DNA of 64,000 bases from Sipunculus nudus (lineage: Eukaryota > Annelida > Sipuncula > Golfingiida > Sipunculidae): positions 310,001-374,000 of the forward strand of contig JAPPUL010000095.1 in the NCBI GenBank assembly GCA_026874595.1, given 5' to 3'. The position numbers and the translations under genes were made by a program. The notes beneath the pieces are model-generated. The model worked only from the letters and a program-made list of their open reading frames with translations, made no database searches and was not told where the DNA came from. This document shows, piece after piece, positions 55,846 through 64,000 of the stretch (its first letter is position 1; each line of letters begins with the position of its first letter).

Positions 55846-55880
55846 GCTTGTAAGGCTTTAATTTATAAAGTCTTGCAAGC
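55846..55880 (+). terminator. Hairpin terminator after lipoprotein copy 1
   Basis: A 15-bp stem (gcttgtaaggcttta with taaagtcttgcaagc, two G-T wobbles) and a five-base loop, followed by a T-containing tract. It lies 40 bp after the stop codon. The same hairpin follows the 57875 lipoprotein at 59707-59741. Confidence 0.7.
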
Positions 55881-56042
55881 TTATTCCCCTTATTACAATC
55901 GAGCTTAAACCCCCAACATCAGTCCTACATTATATCCTCATTATATCCTCATTATATCCTCATGATATTATTTTTCCTATACTTATTTAGCTATTGTTTG
56001 TACTTTTAGATATATCAACAATTTAAGCTATAAAGCTATAAA

Positions 56043-56459
56043 GATGTAAAGAGTCTAATGTCGCCTGAGAGTTCAGCTACAAGAAACATATTTAGCTTTA
56101 CAAACAGCTTATTTGAGGAAGACGTATTAAAATCACTAAGGCTTTTAGATGAGTTATTAAAGGAAAAAAATAGCTTAATATACATATTAACAATGATATA
56201 TAGACAACTTAAGCTTGTCTGGACAGCAAAATGCTATAATAATAGTGATTTATCGTTTAAAGAGATAGTAGAAAAGACAAAACTTCATCCATTTGTACTT
56301 CAACAAGCGTTAAAGCAGGCTTTAATATTTGAATATACTAAACTTGAAATACTAATTCATGAGCTATCAAAACTTGACAAGGAGATACGAGTAAGCGTTA
56401 GTACAGATGAGGCAATTGTTAAGGTTGAACTTTATATAATGCTATTTGAAAGAGGATAA
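56043..56459 (+). pseudogene. holA: holA 3' remnant from segmental duplication
   Basis: Copy of holA codons from about 197 to the stop, without the first two domains. The frame is open from ATG 56058 (133 residues, same as holA residues 202-334), covering only the collar domain. It differs from holA by one silent C/T change. There is no convincing RBS. Best read as the left end of duplication unit 2, not a working delta subunit. Confidence 0.9.
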
Positions 56460-56511
56460 CTTTTGAAAGAGGATAACTTTTGAAAGAGGATAACTTTTGA
56501 AAGAGGATAAC
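56445..56511. repeat. 17-bp tandem repeat, four copies
   Basis: Same unit as 53002-53051 but with one more copy, showing copy-number change since the duplication. Confidence 0.92.
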
Positions 56512-56618
56512 AAGAGGCTAACTTTTTGAAAATGTCTTAAAGAAAAATATCTAAGTTAGTTTAATAATTTAATATGCTAAAAGAACGTAAATAGTATATT
56601 TATATTGATTTGTAAGAT

Positions 56619-56717
56619 AGTAAAGGGATAAGGATAGTAAAGGGATAAGGATAGTAAGGGATAAGGATAGTAAGGGATAAGGATAGTAAGGGATAAGGAT
56701 AGTAAGGGATAAGGATA
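56619..56717. repeat. 16/17-bp tandem repeat upstream of mdh copy 2, six copies
   Basis: Two 17-base and four 16-base units of ta(a)agggataaggatag, against three copies in unit 1. The 311-bp gap between the holA remnant and mdh copy 2 holds this array, the 17-bp array and otherwise only sequence shared with unit 1. Confidence 0.92.
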
Positions 56718-56770
56718 AAGGAAAGATATAATATTTTAAATTAACAATAGAGTTAGGAGGATGAAGTATA

Positions 56771-57718
56771 GTGAGAACAAAGATAAGCGTAATAGGTGCT
56801 GGCAATGTAGGAGCAACAACAGCACTATATATGGCCCAAATGGAACTTGGTGATATAAAATTATTTGACATAATAAAAGATTATCCTGAAGGAATAGCCC
56901 TAGACATGTATGAGTCCTCACCTGTTTTAGGATTTGATGCACAAATAGAAGGGACAACAGATTACAGGGGACTTAAAGGTTCTGAGATAATCGTAGTAAC
57001 AGCAGGGCTTCCGAGAAAACCAAATATGGATCGCCTTGACCTTTTAAAGGTGAATGGTGATATAGTTAAAGGGATATCGGATAACATAACAAAATATGCA
57101 CCGGATGCCTTAGTAATCGTTGTATCAAATCCTGTTGATATTATGACTTATCTTACATACAAGAGGTTGAACTTAGGGCGTAATAAAGTTATCGGCATGG
57201 CGGGAGCACTTGACACCTCTCGACTTGAAAGCTTTATTGCAATGGAACTTAATGTATCTGTAAAGAATATAAATGCTATGATCCTGGGCGGACATGGAGA
57301 TCAGATGATACCGCTTCCTAGATATACTACTGTTGGAGGGATACCTATAACCGAACTACTCGATAAAGAGACTATAGATAGATTAAACAAACGAGCTCAA
57401 AATGGAGGAGCTGAGATAGTATCCCTACTTAAGAAAGGCAGTGCATATTATGCACCTGGGGCTGCAGTTTGTAGAATGGTAGAATCAATAATCCGTGAAC
57501 AAAATAATATATTCTTGTCATCATGCATACTAGATGGCGAATATGGAATAAAGGATTGTGCACTTGGGGTTCCTGCAATACTCGGTAGAAATGGGATTGA
57601 AAAGATAATTGAGCTTAAACTAAGCTCTGAGGAGCTTAACTTACTTAAGACTAATTCGAAAAAGTATAGAGAAAATATAGATTTACTAAAAGGCGTTTCA
57701 GGCTTTGAGTTTATGTAA
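56771..57718 (+). CDS. mdh: Malate dehydrogenase, LDH-like type, copy 2
   Basis: Same 315-residue protein as the 53262 copy, including GTG start, AGGAGG site and catalytic GGHGDQ; I find no nucleotide difference by eye across the gene. Both copies are intact, so gene dosage is doubled unless one is silent. Sequence identity ends three bases after the stop codon, where the two downstream spacers diverge. Confidence 0.96.
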   Translation: MRTKISVIGAGNVGATTALYMAQMELGDIKLFDIIKDYPEGIALDMYESSPVLGFDAQIEGTTDYRGLKGSEIIVVTAGLPRKPNMDRLDLLKVNGDIVKGISDNITKYAPDALVIVVSNPVDIMTYLTYKRLNLGRNKVIGMAGALDTSRLESFIAMELNVSVKNINAMILGGHGDQMIPLPRYTTVGGIPITELLDKETIDRLNKRAQNGGAEIVSLLKKGSAYYAPGAAVCRMVESIIREQNNIFLSSCILDGEYGIKDCALGVPAILGRNGIEKIIELKLSSEELNLLKTNSKKYRENIDLLKGVSGFEFM

Positions 57719-57836
57719 AAGTTATTTATTTAGTTGGCCTAAGTTTAAGTATATCAATGTGAGATTAAAAACAAAAAAATAATATATTTCTTGGACTATT
57801 AGCATGTTTTGAGATATCTTTATAGAAAATAAACTC

Positions 57837-57858
57837 TAGCTATAATCTAGTATAGCTA
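57837..57858. promoter_or_regulatory. Inverted repeat over probable -10 box, copy 2
   Basis: Identical to 54287-54308 (8-bp arms, spacer atctag). Homology between the two lipoprotein units restarts about three bases before it after an unrelated spacer of 115 versus 156 bp, so the element has been kept while its surroundings changed. Confidence 0.6.
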
Positions 57859-57874
57859 AAGAGAGGAGAGTCAA

Positions 57875-59686
57875 ATGAAAATGCAAACAATCTTTATGAT
57901 ATTTCTTTTATCACTAACTGTCTTTATGGCTTCATGTAAGAATGATGCTACATCATCGGCAGGAGATAAACCTTCAGGGCAAAGCGGACAAGCAGGGCAA
58001 AGCGGACAAGCAGGGCAAGGAGAGACATCTGCTATAACCACGGCAATAAACGAGGCTAAGCAGACATTACAACCGGCAAAAGATGATTTAGCGCCAGCAA
58101 AAAAGATAGTCAAAGATTTTGACGATGCTAAGAAGACTGTTGCCAATATTAAAACTGATCTAAGGGGTAAATCAATTCTTCTCTGGCAAAGTACCGAAAT
58201 ACAGAATAACATAAATGACGCAGAGGCGGCAATAACGCCCGCAGACAATGAAATAGGGCCGATAAACGCTGCAATAAATGACGCAGACGCTGCAATAAAG
58301 GCCGCAGACGATGCAATAAAGGCTGCTGAGGAAGACAAAACTAAAGCTAAAGCAGACGACGCAAAAGCTAAAGCAGATACCGCAAAAACGAAAGCTCTTG
58401 AGGCAAAGAGTAAAGCAGATGCCGCAACCAACACAAATACAGTAATAACTAAAGCAGATGCCGCACAAAAGATAGTAAACGAAATAGCAGAATCTAGAAT
58501 AAACGAGGCAAAGACTCCGCAACGCGAGGCAAAAGCTGATTTAGCGGCAGCACAAAAGATAGTCAAAGATTTTGACGATGCTAAGAAGACTGTTAAAGAG
58601 ATTCAAGATAATATAAACACTATTCCTCAAAGCGCACGCAATGCAATAAATGACGCAATAAATGACGCAGACGCTGCAATAACGCCCGCAGAAAATGAAA
58701 TAGGGCCGATAAACGATGCAATAAAGGCCGCAGACGATGCAATAAAGGCCGCAGACGCTGCAATAAAGGCCGCAGACGATGAAAAGGACAAAACTTTAAC
58801 TAAAGCAGACGACGCAAAAGCTAAAGCAGATACCGCAAAAACGAAAGCTCTTGAGGCAAAGAGTAAAGCAGAGACCGCAACCAACACAAAGACAGCAATA
58901 ACTAAAGCAAATGACTTGAAAACTCAAGTTGATAATATACGCACAAACATTCTACGAGACTTTAGCAATGTACATACCCTTACCGCAGGACAGACATACA
59001 CACTACAAGCAGACATTACGCTAGAAAACTTTAACACTATTGCTACACTTAACGGCACAATTGATGGTAATGGTAAAACGATTACAATAAAATCGCTTAA
59101 TGGGAATGCTTTAATTGGCATTATTAACCCAACAGGCGAGGTTAAAAACTTAAAGATAAAGTTAGCAAACGATGTTACATTGACTAATAATGGGATCCCT
59201 AGTGGCGTGCTTGCAGGTGAAAATGATGGAAAGGTAGAGAAGGTACATATCCAGGGAAAGCATACTGTAACTGCTAATACTAGCGATCAGCCTGTAGGAG
59301 GGCTTATTGGCAAGAACAATAATAGTGTAAGCGACTGCTCCTCACAAGTTAATATTAGTACAACCAGCACTGGGGCAGTTGGAGGACTTATTGGCGAAAA
59401 TAGTGGTGGCACGGTAGCATATAGCTATTCGACTGCAGAAACGATCACAGCAGCTAGGGCAAACCATCGTGGTCGCTTTATTGGATCTAATACAGGTACT
59501 ATAACTTCCTCTTATGTACTAAAGATTGCAGATCCGGATAAGAATGTTGGTAATAGCGCTTCTACAGAAGACGCAGCAGACGGAGTAAGTGCAATAGAAA
59601 CAAGTGACATTGAAGCAAACACTTTTAGCTTGAACCCTGCTAATTGGAATTTTGAAGCGGACAAATGGCCAACTCCTAAATTTTAA
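57875..59686 (+). CDS. GLUG-type lipoprotein with long coiled-coil region, copy 2 of the duplicated pair
   Basis: 603 residues. The first 62 are identical to the 54325 lipoprotein (lipobox MASC, Gly/Gln linker). Residues about 63-360 are alanine-, lysine- and aspartate-rich helices with an internal duplication: QPAKDDLAPAKKIVKDFDDA and AKADLAAAQKIVKDFDDAKK begin the two halves, each ending in KADTAKTKALEAKSKA. A cap domain (TLQADITLENFNTI) and only two to three GLUG repeats (GGLIGKN, GGLIGEN) follow. The stalk is thus much longer and the solenoid shorter than in copy 1. Confidence 0.88.
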   Translation: MKMQTIFMIFLLSLTVFMASCKNDATSSAGDKPSGQSGQAGQSGQAGQGETSAITTAINEAKQTLQPAKDDLAPAKKIVKDFDDAKKTVANIKTDLRGKSILLWQSTEIQNNINDAEAAITPADNEIGPINAAINDADAAIKAADDAIKAAEEDKTKAKADDAKAKADTAKTKALEAKSKADAATNTNTVITKADAAQKIVNEIAESRINEAKTPQREAKADLAAAQKIVKDFDDAKKTVKEIQDNINTIPQSARNAINDAINDADAAITPAENEIGPINDAIKAADDAIKAADAAIKAADDEKDKTLTKADDAKAKADTAKTKALEAKSKAETATNTKTAITKANDLKTQVDNIRTNILRDFSNVHTLTAGQTYTLQADITLENFNTIATLNGTIDGNGKTITIKSLNGNALIGIINPTGEVKNLKIKLANDVTLTNNGIPSGVLAGENDGKVEKVHIQGKHTVTANTSDQPVGGLIGKNNNSVSDCSSQVNISTTSTGAVGGLIGENSGGTVAYSYSTAETITAARANHRGRFIGSNTGTITSSYVLKIADPDKNVGNSASTEDAADGVSAIETSDIEANTFSLNPANWNFEADKWPTPKF

Positions 59687-59706
59687 ATAACACATTAAAT
59701 AACAAC

Positions 59707-59741
59707 GCTTGTAAGGCTTTAATTTATAAAGTCTTGCAAGC
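59707..59741 (+). terminator. Hairpin terminator after lipoprotein copy 2
   Basis: Same 15-bp stem hairpin as at 55846-55880, identical in stem and loop, lying 20 bp after the stop. Confidence 0.7.
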
Positions 59742-59916
59742 TTATTCCCCTTATTACAATCGAGCTTAAACCCCCAACATCAGTCCTACATTATATCCTA
59801 CATTATATCCTCATTATATCCTCATGATATTATTTTTCCTATACTTATTTAGCTATTGTTTGTACTTTTAGATATATCAACAATTTAAGCTATAAAGCTA
59901 TAAAGAGGAGGACGTT

Positions 59917-61824
59917 ATGAGAATACGTTTTTTATTAAATCTGACATTTCTTATGTCAACTACTATCTTTATATCTTCATGTGGTCAAGATACTGCTACT
60001 TTTCTTAGTCCAACACAAGATGATATAACTTTTGTGAGTGATGCAGGAGTACAGGAGATAACTACAGGCGAAGAGTTTACGACTAAACTAAGTTCTGCAA
60101 AAGAAAGCGATTCATTTATCCTAGCAGGAGATATTACACTAGAGGGTTTAGAAACTATTTCTTCATTCAAAGGCAAACTAAACGGAAACAATAAAACTAT
60201 TATAATAAAATCCTTTGTAAGAGGCTCAAGTGCTTTATTTAAAACGATTGAAGAGAGCTCAGAAATTAAAGATTTAAAGATACGCTTAGAAAATGATATT
60301 ACCCTATCAGGTACCTCAACAGGAGTACTTGCAGGTGAAAATAAAGCTAAGCTAACTAACATAAGACTATATACGCCGCAAAAGAAACTTGTTACGAATA
60401 CCGATTCTAATAGCGTTTCAGGCGGGCTTATTGGGCATAATAAAGGAAAGGGTGTCTCAAAATTGTATTCAGAAGTTAATATTGAAGGCGGGCAAATGAT
60501 AGGAGGACTTATTGGGCTTAATGAAGGGGTAGTAATACTTGGTCATGCAACAGGAGATGTTCATACAATAAATTCAGGAGACACTTATGCAGGAGGCCTT
60601 ATCGGCTATAATAAAGGCCCAGTACACAATAGCGTTGCAACAGGCGATGCAAAAGTAACAAGTAAAGATGCTTCTGCTTATGCAGGAGGCCTTATAGGAA
60701 AGAATACAAGCCCAATATTCAGGAGTCATACAATAGGAGATGTAAATGTGACAGCTCATGGCAAGATAGCGTATGTAGGGGGTCTTATAGGTGAAAATGT
60801 CGAGAGTGCCAATGTAGAAGAAAGCAGTGCAATGGGCATAGCAATTGGGACGAGTACAAAAGGAGCAGCATATGCGGGAGGACTTATAGGCAATAGCCCA
60901 AAAGGACTACTACGAGATACTGCAGCGACAGGCACAGTGATAGCAAAAAGTCATACAGTAGAGGCGTATGCGGGAGGACTTGTTGGCTTTGCTTGGGATT
61001 GCACAGTAAAAGATAGCTCTTCAACTAGTAGTGTTACAGCTGAAGGAATAGATGGGGCAGCGTATGCAGGCGGACTTCTTGGCCACACTTGGAATAGCGA
61101 AATAACAAATAGTTATGCAACAGGCAGAGTTAGTGCAAGAAGTAAAACAAAAGAGGCCATATCAGGCGGACTTCTTGGAATTAACGAGGGAGGAGAAAAA
61201 TATAGCTTTGTTAATAATTTGGTTGTTTACACTGGCCTTGTTGGTGATGTTCAGGATGCAAAAGTAGAACATAGCTATTCACAGAGTGTAGTTAGCGCTA
61301 TAAGTGAAGAGGGACATGCTATTGCAGGGGGTCTTATTGGCGTAAGTTATAGTAAAGTAGAATATAGCTATTCAACGGGTAATGTTAAAGCTGAAGGTGG
61401 TATAGATGTTTACTCAGGCGGGCTTATAGGACTTAATAATAAGGAAGTAAAACATAGCTATTCAAGGAGTAAAGTTACAACTGCCATAAGCAAGAATGCC
61501 TATGCGATAACAGGAGGGTTTATTGGTTTTAATCGTAATAAAGTAGAATATAGCTATTCAACTGCACAAACTCTTAAAGCAACTGGAAAGCGTACAGAAC
61601 TTGGTCGTTTCATCGGCTTTAATGTAAACTCAATAACTAACTGTTTTGTACTAAAGCTTAATGAGCCTGGCAAAAATGTTGGGAGTAGTTCTTCTACAAA
61701 TAACGTAGCAGACGGAGTAACTGCTATAGACGAAGCCAAAATTACACAAAATACATTTACAGGCTGGGACACTGGAATTTGGGACCTTACGGGAGTAGCA
61801 TCGTGGCCTATTCTTAGAGAGTAA
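59917..61824 (+). CDS. GLUG-repeat lipoprotein, third member
   Basis: 635 residues. Signal sequence with lipobox SSC (FISSCGQD), a cap domain (FILAGDITLEGLETI, GKLNGNNKTIIIK) and about a dozen GLUG repeats such as AGGLIGYNKGPVHNSVATGD, the longest solenoid of the window. It has no alanine-rich stalk and no GQ linker. GAGGAGG lies seven bases before the ATG. It ends with the WD.GIWDLTG...WPILRE tail shared by the whole group. Converges with the TPR lipoprotein gene. Confidence 0.88.
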   Translation: MRIRFLLNLTFLMSTTIFISSCGQDTATFLSPTQDDITFVSDAGVQEITTGEEFTTKLSSAKESDSFILAGDITLEGLETISSFKGKLNGNNKTIIIKSFVRGSSALFKTIEESSEIKDLKIRLENDITLSGTSTGVLAGENKAKLTNIRLYTPQKKLVTNTDSNSVSGGLIGHNKGKGVSKLYSEVNIEGGQMIGGLIGLNEGVVILGHATGDVHTINSGDTYAGGLIGYNKGPVHNSVATGDAKVTSKDASAYAGGLIGKNTSPIFRSHTIGDVNVTAHGKIAYVGGLIGENVESANVEESSAMGIAIGTSTKGAAYAGGLIGNSPKGLLRDTAATGTVIAKSHTVEAYAGGLVGFAWDCTVKDSSSTSSVTAEGIDGAAYAGGLLGHTWNSEITNSYATGRVSARSKTKEAISGGLLGINEGGEKYSFVNNLVVYTGLVGDVQDAKVEHSYSQSVVSAISEEGHAIAGGLIGVSYSKVEYSYSTGNVKAEGGIDVYSGGLIGLNNKEVKHSYSRSKVTTAISKNAYAITGGFIGFNRNKVEYSYSTAQTLKATGKRTELGRFIGFNVNSITNCFVLKLNEPGKNVGSSSSTNNVADGVTAIDEAKITQNTFTGWDTGIWDLTGVASWPILRE

Positions 61825-61916
61825 AGCTAAAGTGGCTAAAGCGGGGCGAAGGTTCAAAAGAAGATGTTGGTAATAGATGTTGAAAAGAAGAGGCGTCAAG
61901 GATAGCAAACTATAAT

Positions 61917-62714
61917 TTAGAGAAGCTTCCTTGCACGCTTTTTCCAATATTCTAGTTCTCCCTTAAAATCTTCATGCATATTTCTTATTTTTAATAGTTG
62001 TCGTACATACTTAAGACTTTTACGTCTTTTCCCATCTGACTGTAAATATGCTGCATAGTAAAATAAATTAGGAGGATATTTAGGTGCTATTTCACATGCC
62101 TTTTCAAAATATTCTATATATTTAGATTTGTCATCAGCAAGTATAAATCCTGGCACCTTATAATATAATACTCCTAGAAATCTATACGCTCCTGCATTAT
62201 CCAAGCTCTTATCCTGCTGTGCAACAATATGTGCATCTTTCTTCATAGCAGCTAATAAGGCAAGACCTTGTAGTTTATTATACTTTGAATAAAGCCCGCG
62301 GTTTAAAAGATTGTAATATAAAGCCTCAACATTATCTATATTCTGCTCTTTATATAAATCTAACGCCTGTCTTGAGGACTCCATACCAAGTTTGGCATAA
62401 GAGACACTTTTATCTTCTGACTTCTCATATTTGCTTAGATATGCATACGAACGAGCTAGCTTCCAGTTAGCCTCTCCCTTTTGCAAAGGCGTTACTTTTT
62501 CATCTTGCAAAACACCATCATAATAATCTATAGAGAGTAATACGCTTTTAATTAATCTTGGATTTTTGTTGTAATAATAATCACCTTTCTTAAGCAACGA
62601 TATCGAATCTTCTTTTTCTATACTCAATGTCGTCTTTTTAGGTTGTATAGACTTGGCACAGCCCATATTAAAAACTAAAAGTCCTATAAAGGCAATAACT
62701 AAAGGCGTATACAT
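61917..62714 (-). CDS. TPR-like lipoprotein
   Basis: About 265 residues from the ATG at 62714; a longer frame from 62798 adds a repetitive KDKLEKDKLELEK stretch and is not preferred. Lipobox NMGC (GLLVFNMGCAKS). Helical repeats follow (YYDGVLQDEKVTPLQKGEANWKLARSY, AYRFLGVLYYKVPGF, YIEYFEKACEIAPKYPPNLFYYAAY), the last with clear TPR spacing. It resembles TatT-like TPR lipoproteins, but no TRAP transporter genes are visible. Probably periplasmic. Confidence 0.75.
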   Translation of the reverse strand: MYTPLVIAFIGLLVFNMGCAKSIQPKKTTLSIEKEDSISLLKKGDYYYNKNPRLIKSVLLSIDYYDGVLQDEKVTPLQKGEANWKLARSYAYLSKYEKSEDKSVSYAKLGMESSRQALDLYKEQNIDNVEALYYNLLNRGLYSKYNKLQGLALLAAMKKDAHIVAQQDKSLDNAGAYRFLGVLYYKVPGFILADDKSKYIEYFEKACEIAPKYPPNLFYYAAYLQSDGKRRKSLKYVRQLLKIRNMHEDFKGELEYWKKRARKLL

Positions 62715-62986
62715 AAAAACACGTGTTTCCTTTTCTAATTCTAACTTATCTTTTTCTAACTTATCTTTTACTAGAAACATATCTAAAGACGCATACATAA
62801 AAAGACCCTCAATAATCCAAAACCGCCCTACTACCTTACTACTTACTAGAAATTATTTACTAGAAATCTATAGAAACCTTTTACGTAAACCTAAACTCAT
62901 ACCTAGAAAAGACAAAAGCCGCATAGGTACTCCTATACAGCTTTTATCATCTATATCGCTTTTATATCGCTTGCGTTATACAAAAC

Positions 62987-64000
62987 TTAGAAGTTAAGCA
63001 TAACCCCTACTCTAACATACATTGCCATATACTCTTTGCCGTCTGCATTCTTCTTTTTATTTCCGTTCTTATCAATGTCCTGCAAAGTAATACCAAACTC
63101 AGGCTGTATCTTAAATCTGTGTCCTCCTGACCATGGATAGAAGTTAAGCACTACCAACAAGTCCATCTTAGACTCCTGGCTTTTCTCTAGTGAACCTAGA
63201 CTAGCTGAAGACGGAACAGCCGCTTTAGCAGCAGCAGTTTGATGTGTATGATTATTAGGATCAGCTGGTCCTGTTTGTGTTGCCGGCACTGCAGCACTTC
63301 CTGGATTTATACCTCCACTTATCCTTGCTCCCCGTCCTTGAAACCTAACTGCAGGCACAAACCAGTTTGCTACTGTAACTGCGATGTCAACAAAATATCC
63401 CATATATAGATTATGAGCTCGTGCATCACCACTTGCGTTTGCGGTTGTTAAAGCTTCCTTAGACACGCTTGCTGTGTCTAAAACAAAACCAGCTTGTATA
63501 TAGAAAAGACTTACTGTAAATGCAAGGTCTATATTTACACCAATTTTGTGTTGCACTAACCCTAGCTTAGTAGCATCTTTTTCTTCAAAAGCTGGTATAT
63601 ATCTAAATGAAACACCTATAGTTCCATTCATATCTTTTGACTGCAACCATTCCTGACCATGTTTCCACTGCCTAAACCAGTCAAATTGTATCCTTGCCCC
63701 TATCTGGTACCATTTCCCAAAACCGCTAGAAAACAGAGTTCCCATATGATTTTGTCGATTAACGTTTCCTCCCCACAAATAGTAATGCAATTGCGAATTT
63801 ATCGCGCTACCATATAGCATAAGACCCATAACTGCAGCACCAGGAGACCCTCCCCAAATGTCTGCTCCATTATTGAAAAGCAGTTTGCCACTTGTTAAAG
63901 ACTCTTTTTCAAGAGGAACTGTCATATACCCCATCCGTGCCTTTAGATATTGATCTAGAATATCTACTGTAATATGCGCACGAAGCATATTTGCAGTTGA
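62987..64000 (-). CDS. Outer-membrane beta-barrel (porin-like) protein, N-terminus outside window
   Basis: At least 337 residues; the frame stays open to the right edge (first visible codons TCA ACT GCA AAT), and no signal peptide is seen, so the 5' end is missing. Alternating hydrophobic strands with aromatic girdles (NSQLHYYLWGG, IGARIQFDWFRQW, VSFRYIPAF) and the C-terminal AMYVRVGVMLNF ending in Phe fit an outer-membrane barrel recognised by BAM. A Gly/Ala/Ser/His-rich loop (about 228-262 of the visible part) is probably surface-exposed. Substrate unknown. Confidence 0.75.
   Translation of the reverse strand, partial: STANMLRAHITVDILDQYLKARMGYMTVPLEKESLTSGKLLFNNGADIWGGSPGAAVMGLMLYGSAINSQLHYYLWGGNVNRQNHMGTLFSSGFGKWYQIGARIQFDWFRQWKHGQEWLQSKDMNGTIGVSFRYIPAFEEKDATKLGLVQHKIGVNIDLAFTVSLFYIQAGFVLDTASVSKEALTTANASGDARAHNLYMGYFVDIAVTVANWFVPAVRFQGRGARISGGINPGSAAVPATQTGPADPNNHTHQTAAAKAAVPSSASLGSLEKSQESKMDLLVVLNFYPWSGGHRFKIQPEFGITLQDIDKNGNKKKNADGKEYMAMYVRVGVMLNF

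Larger units (their letters stand above)
52600..56042. repeat. Tandem segmental duplication, unit 1
   Basis: Unit 1 runs from inside holA through mdh copy 1, the 54325 lipoprotein and its 3' flank. Unit 2 begins at 56043. Compared with unit 2, the holA part differs by one silent base (C or T in an identical Tyr codon), and the length offset (3443 bases at the start, 3509 at mdh) is exactly explained by extra 17- and 16-bp repeat units. The right junction fuses a lipoprotein 3' flank to holA codons with only about two bases of shared sequence. Confidence 0.95.
56043..59904. repeat. Tandem segmental duplication, unit 2
   Basis: Second unit: holA remnant, mdh copy 2, lipoprotein at 57875 and its 3' flank. 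It ends just before the third lipoprotein, keeping the natural join (taaagaggagg) that unit 1 lost at 56043. This shows that the ancestral order was holA, mdh, lipoprotein, lipoprotein 3. Confidence 0.93.

Noticed and set aside
53155-56717. Replication origin iterons
   Set aside because: Arrays are short-period slippage repeats beside mdh; no DnaA-box cluster or rep/dnaA gene is seen.
52600-59904. Transposon or insertion sequence as the cause of the duplication
   Set aside because: No transposase, terminal inverted repeats or target-site duplication at the unit borders.

Overview
The window is AT-rich, densely coded bacterial DNA from a Gram-negative organism. Evidence for two membranes is the many lipoboxes, a porin-like beta-barrel with a terminal Phe at the right edge, a PBP4-type DD-peptidase and the peptidoglycan genes. 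The gene families present are a 14-subunit-type complex I, NADP-isocitrate dehydrogenase, LDH-like malate dehydrogenase, a GH57 DUF1957 branching enzyme, HDOD and MBL-fold proteins, and TldD/TldE. They suggest a respiring bacterium of a delta-proteobacterial or related lineage, but no rRNA or other decisive marker is present and the taxon is left open.

Layout. 1-12.5 kb: nuo operon on the minus strand, nuoA-B-C-D-E-F-G-H-I-J-K-L-M, with nuoM cut by the window edge. A carboxymuconolactone-decarboxylase-like/Rieske fusion lies just upstream of nuoA. 13.4-18.5 kb: PBP4-like DD-peptidase, Nudix hydrolase, tRNA-Lys, an unrecognised 572-residue ORF and D-aminoacyl-tRNA deacylase. 18.7-21.7 kb: tRNA-Gly, pdxA, the RNase P RNA and icd. 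21.8-24.2 kb: two tandem GLUG-repeat lipoproteins sharing a 92-bp leader. 24.3-31.4 kb: a LOG-like protein, hemC, MBL hydrolase, HDOD protein, GH57 enzyme, a small MORN/YwqK-like protein and carA. 31.5-40.9 kb: unknown membrane, secreted and lipoprotein genes, obg, tldE/tldD and a phosphopantetheinyl transferase. 41.2-46.3 kb: a very divergent class A PBP of 1280 residues, two tiny overlapping ORFs, hisI and a methyltransferase in one coupled chain. 46.3-53 kb: ftsK, uppP, a small lipoprotein, tRNA-Tyr, tRNA-Thr, pgeF and holA.

52.6-59.9 kb holds the most striking structure. It is a direct tandem duplication of a unit running from the 3' third of holA through mdh and one GLUG lipoprotein. The two mdh copies look identical, and the holA remnant differs by one silent base plus repeat copy number. 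The two lipoprotein copies share their leader, signal peptide and 3' flank but differ almost completely in between. A third GLUG lipoprotein (59.9-61.8 kb) follows the second unit. The window ends with a TPR-like lipoprotein and a partial beta-barrel protein. A pattern of fixed leader, variable body and fixed trailer, with an inverted repeat over the probable -10 box, suggests a diversifying surface-antigen locus; this is inference. Short tandem repeats (11-17 bp, and 27 bp in ftsK) recur inside and between genes throughout.
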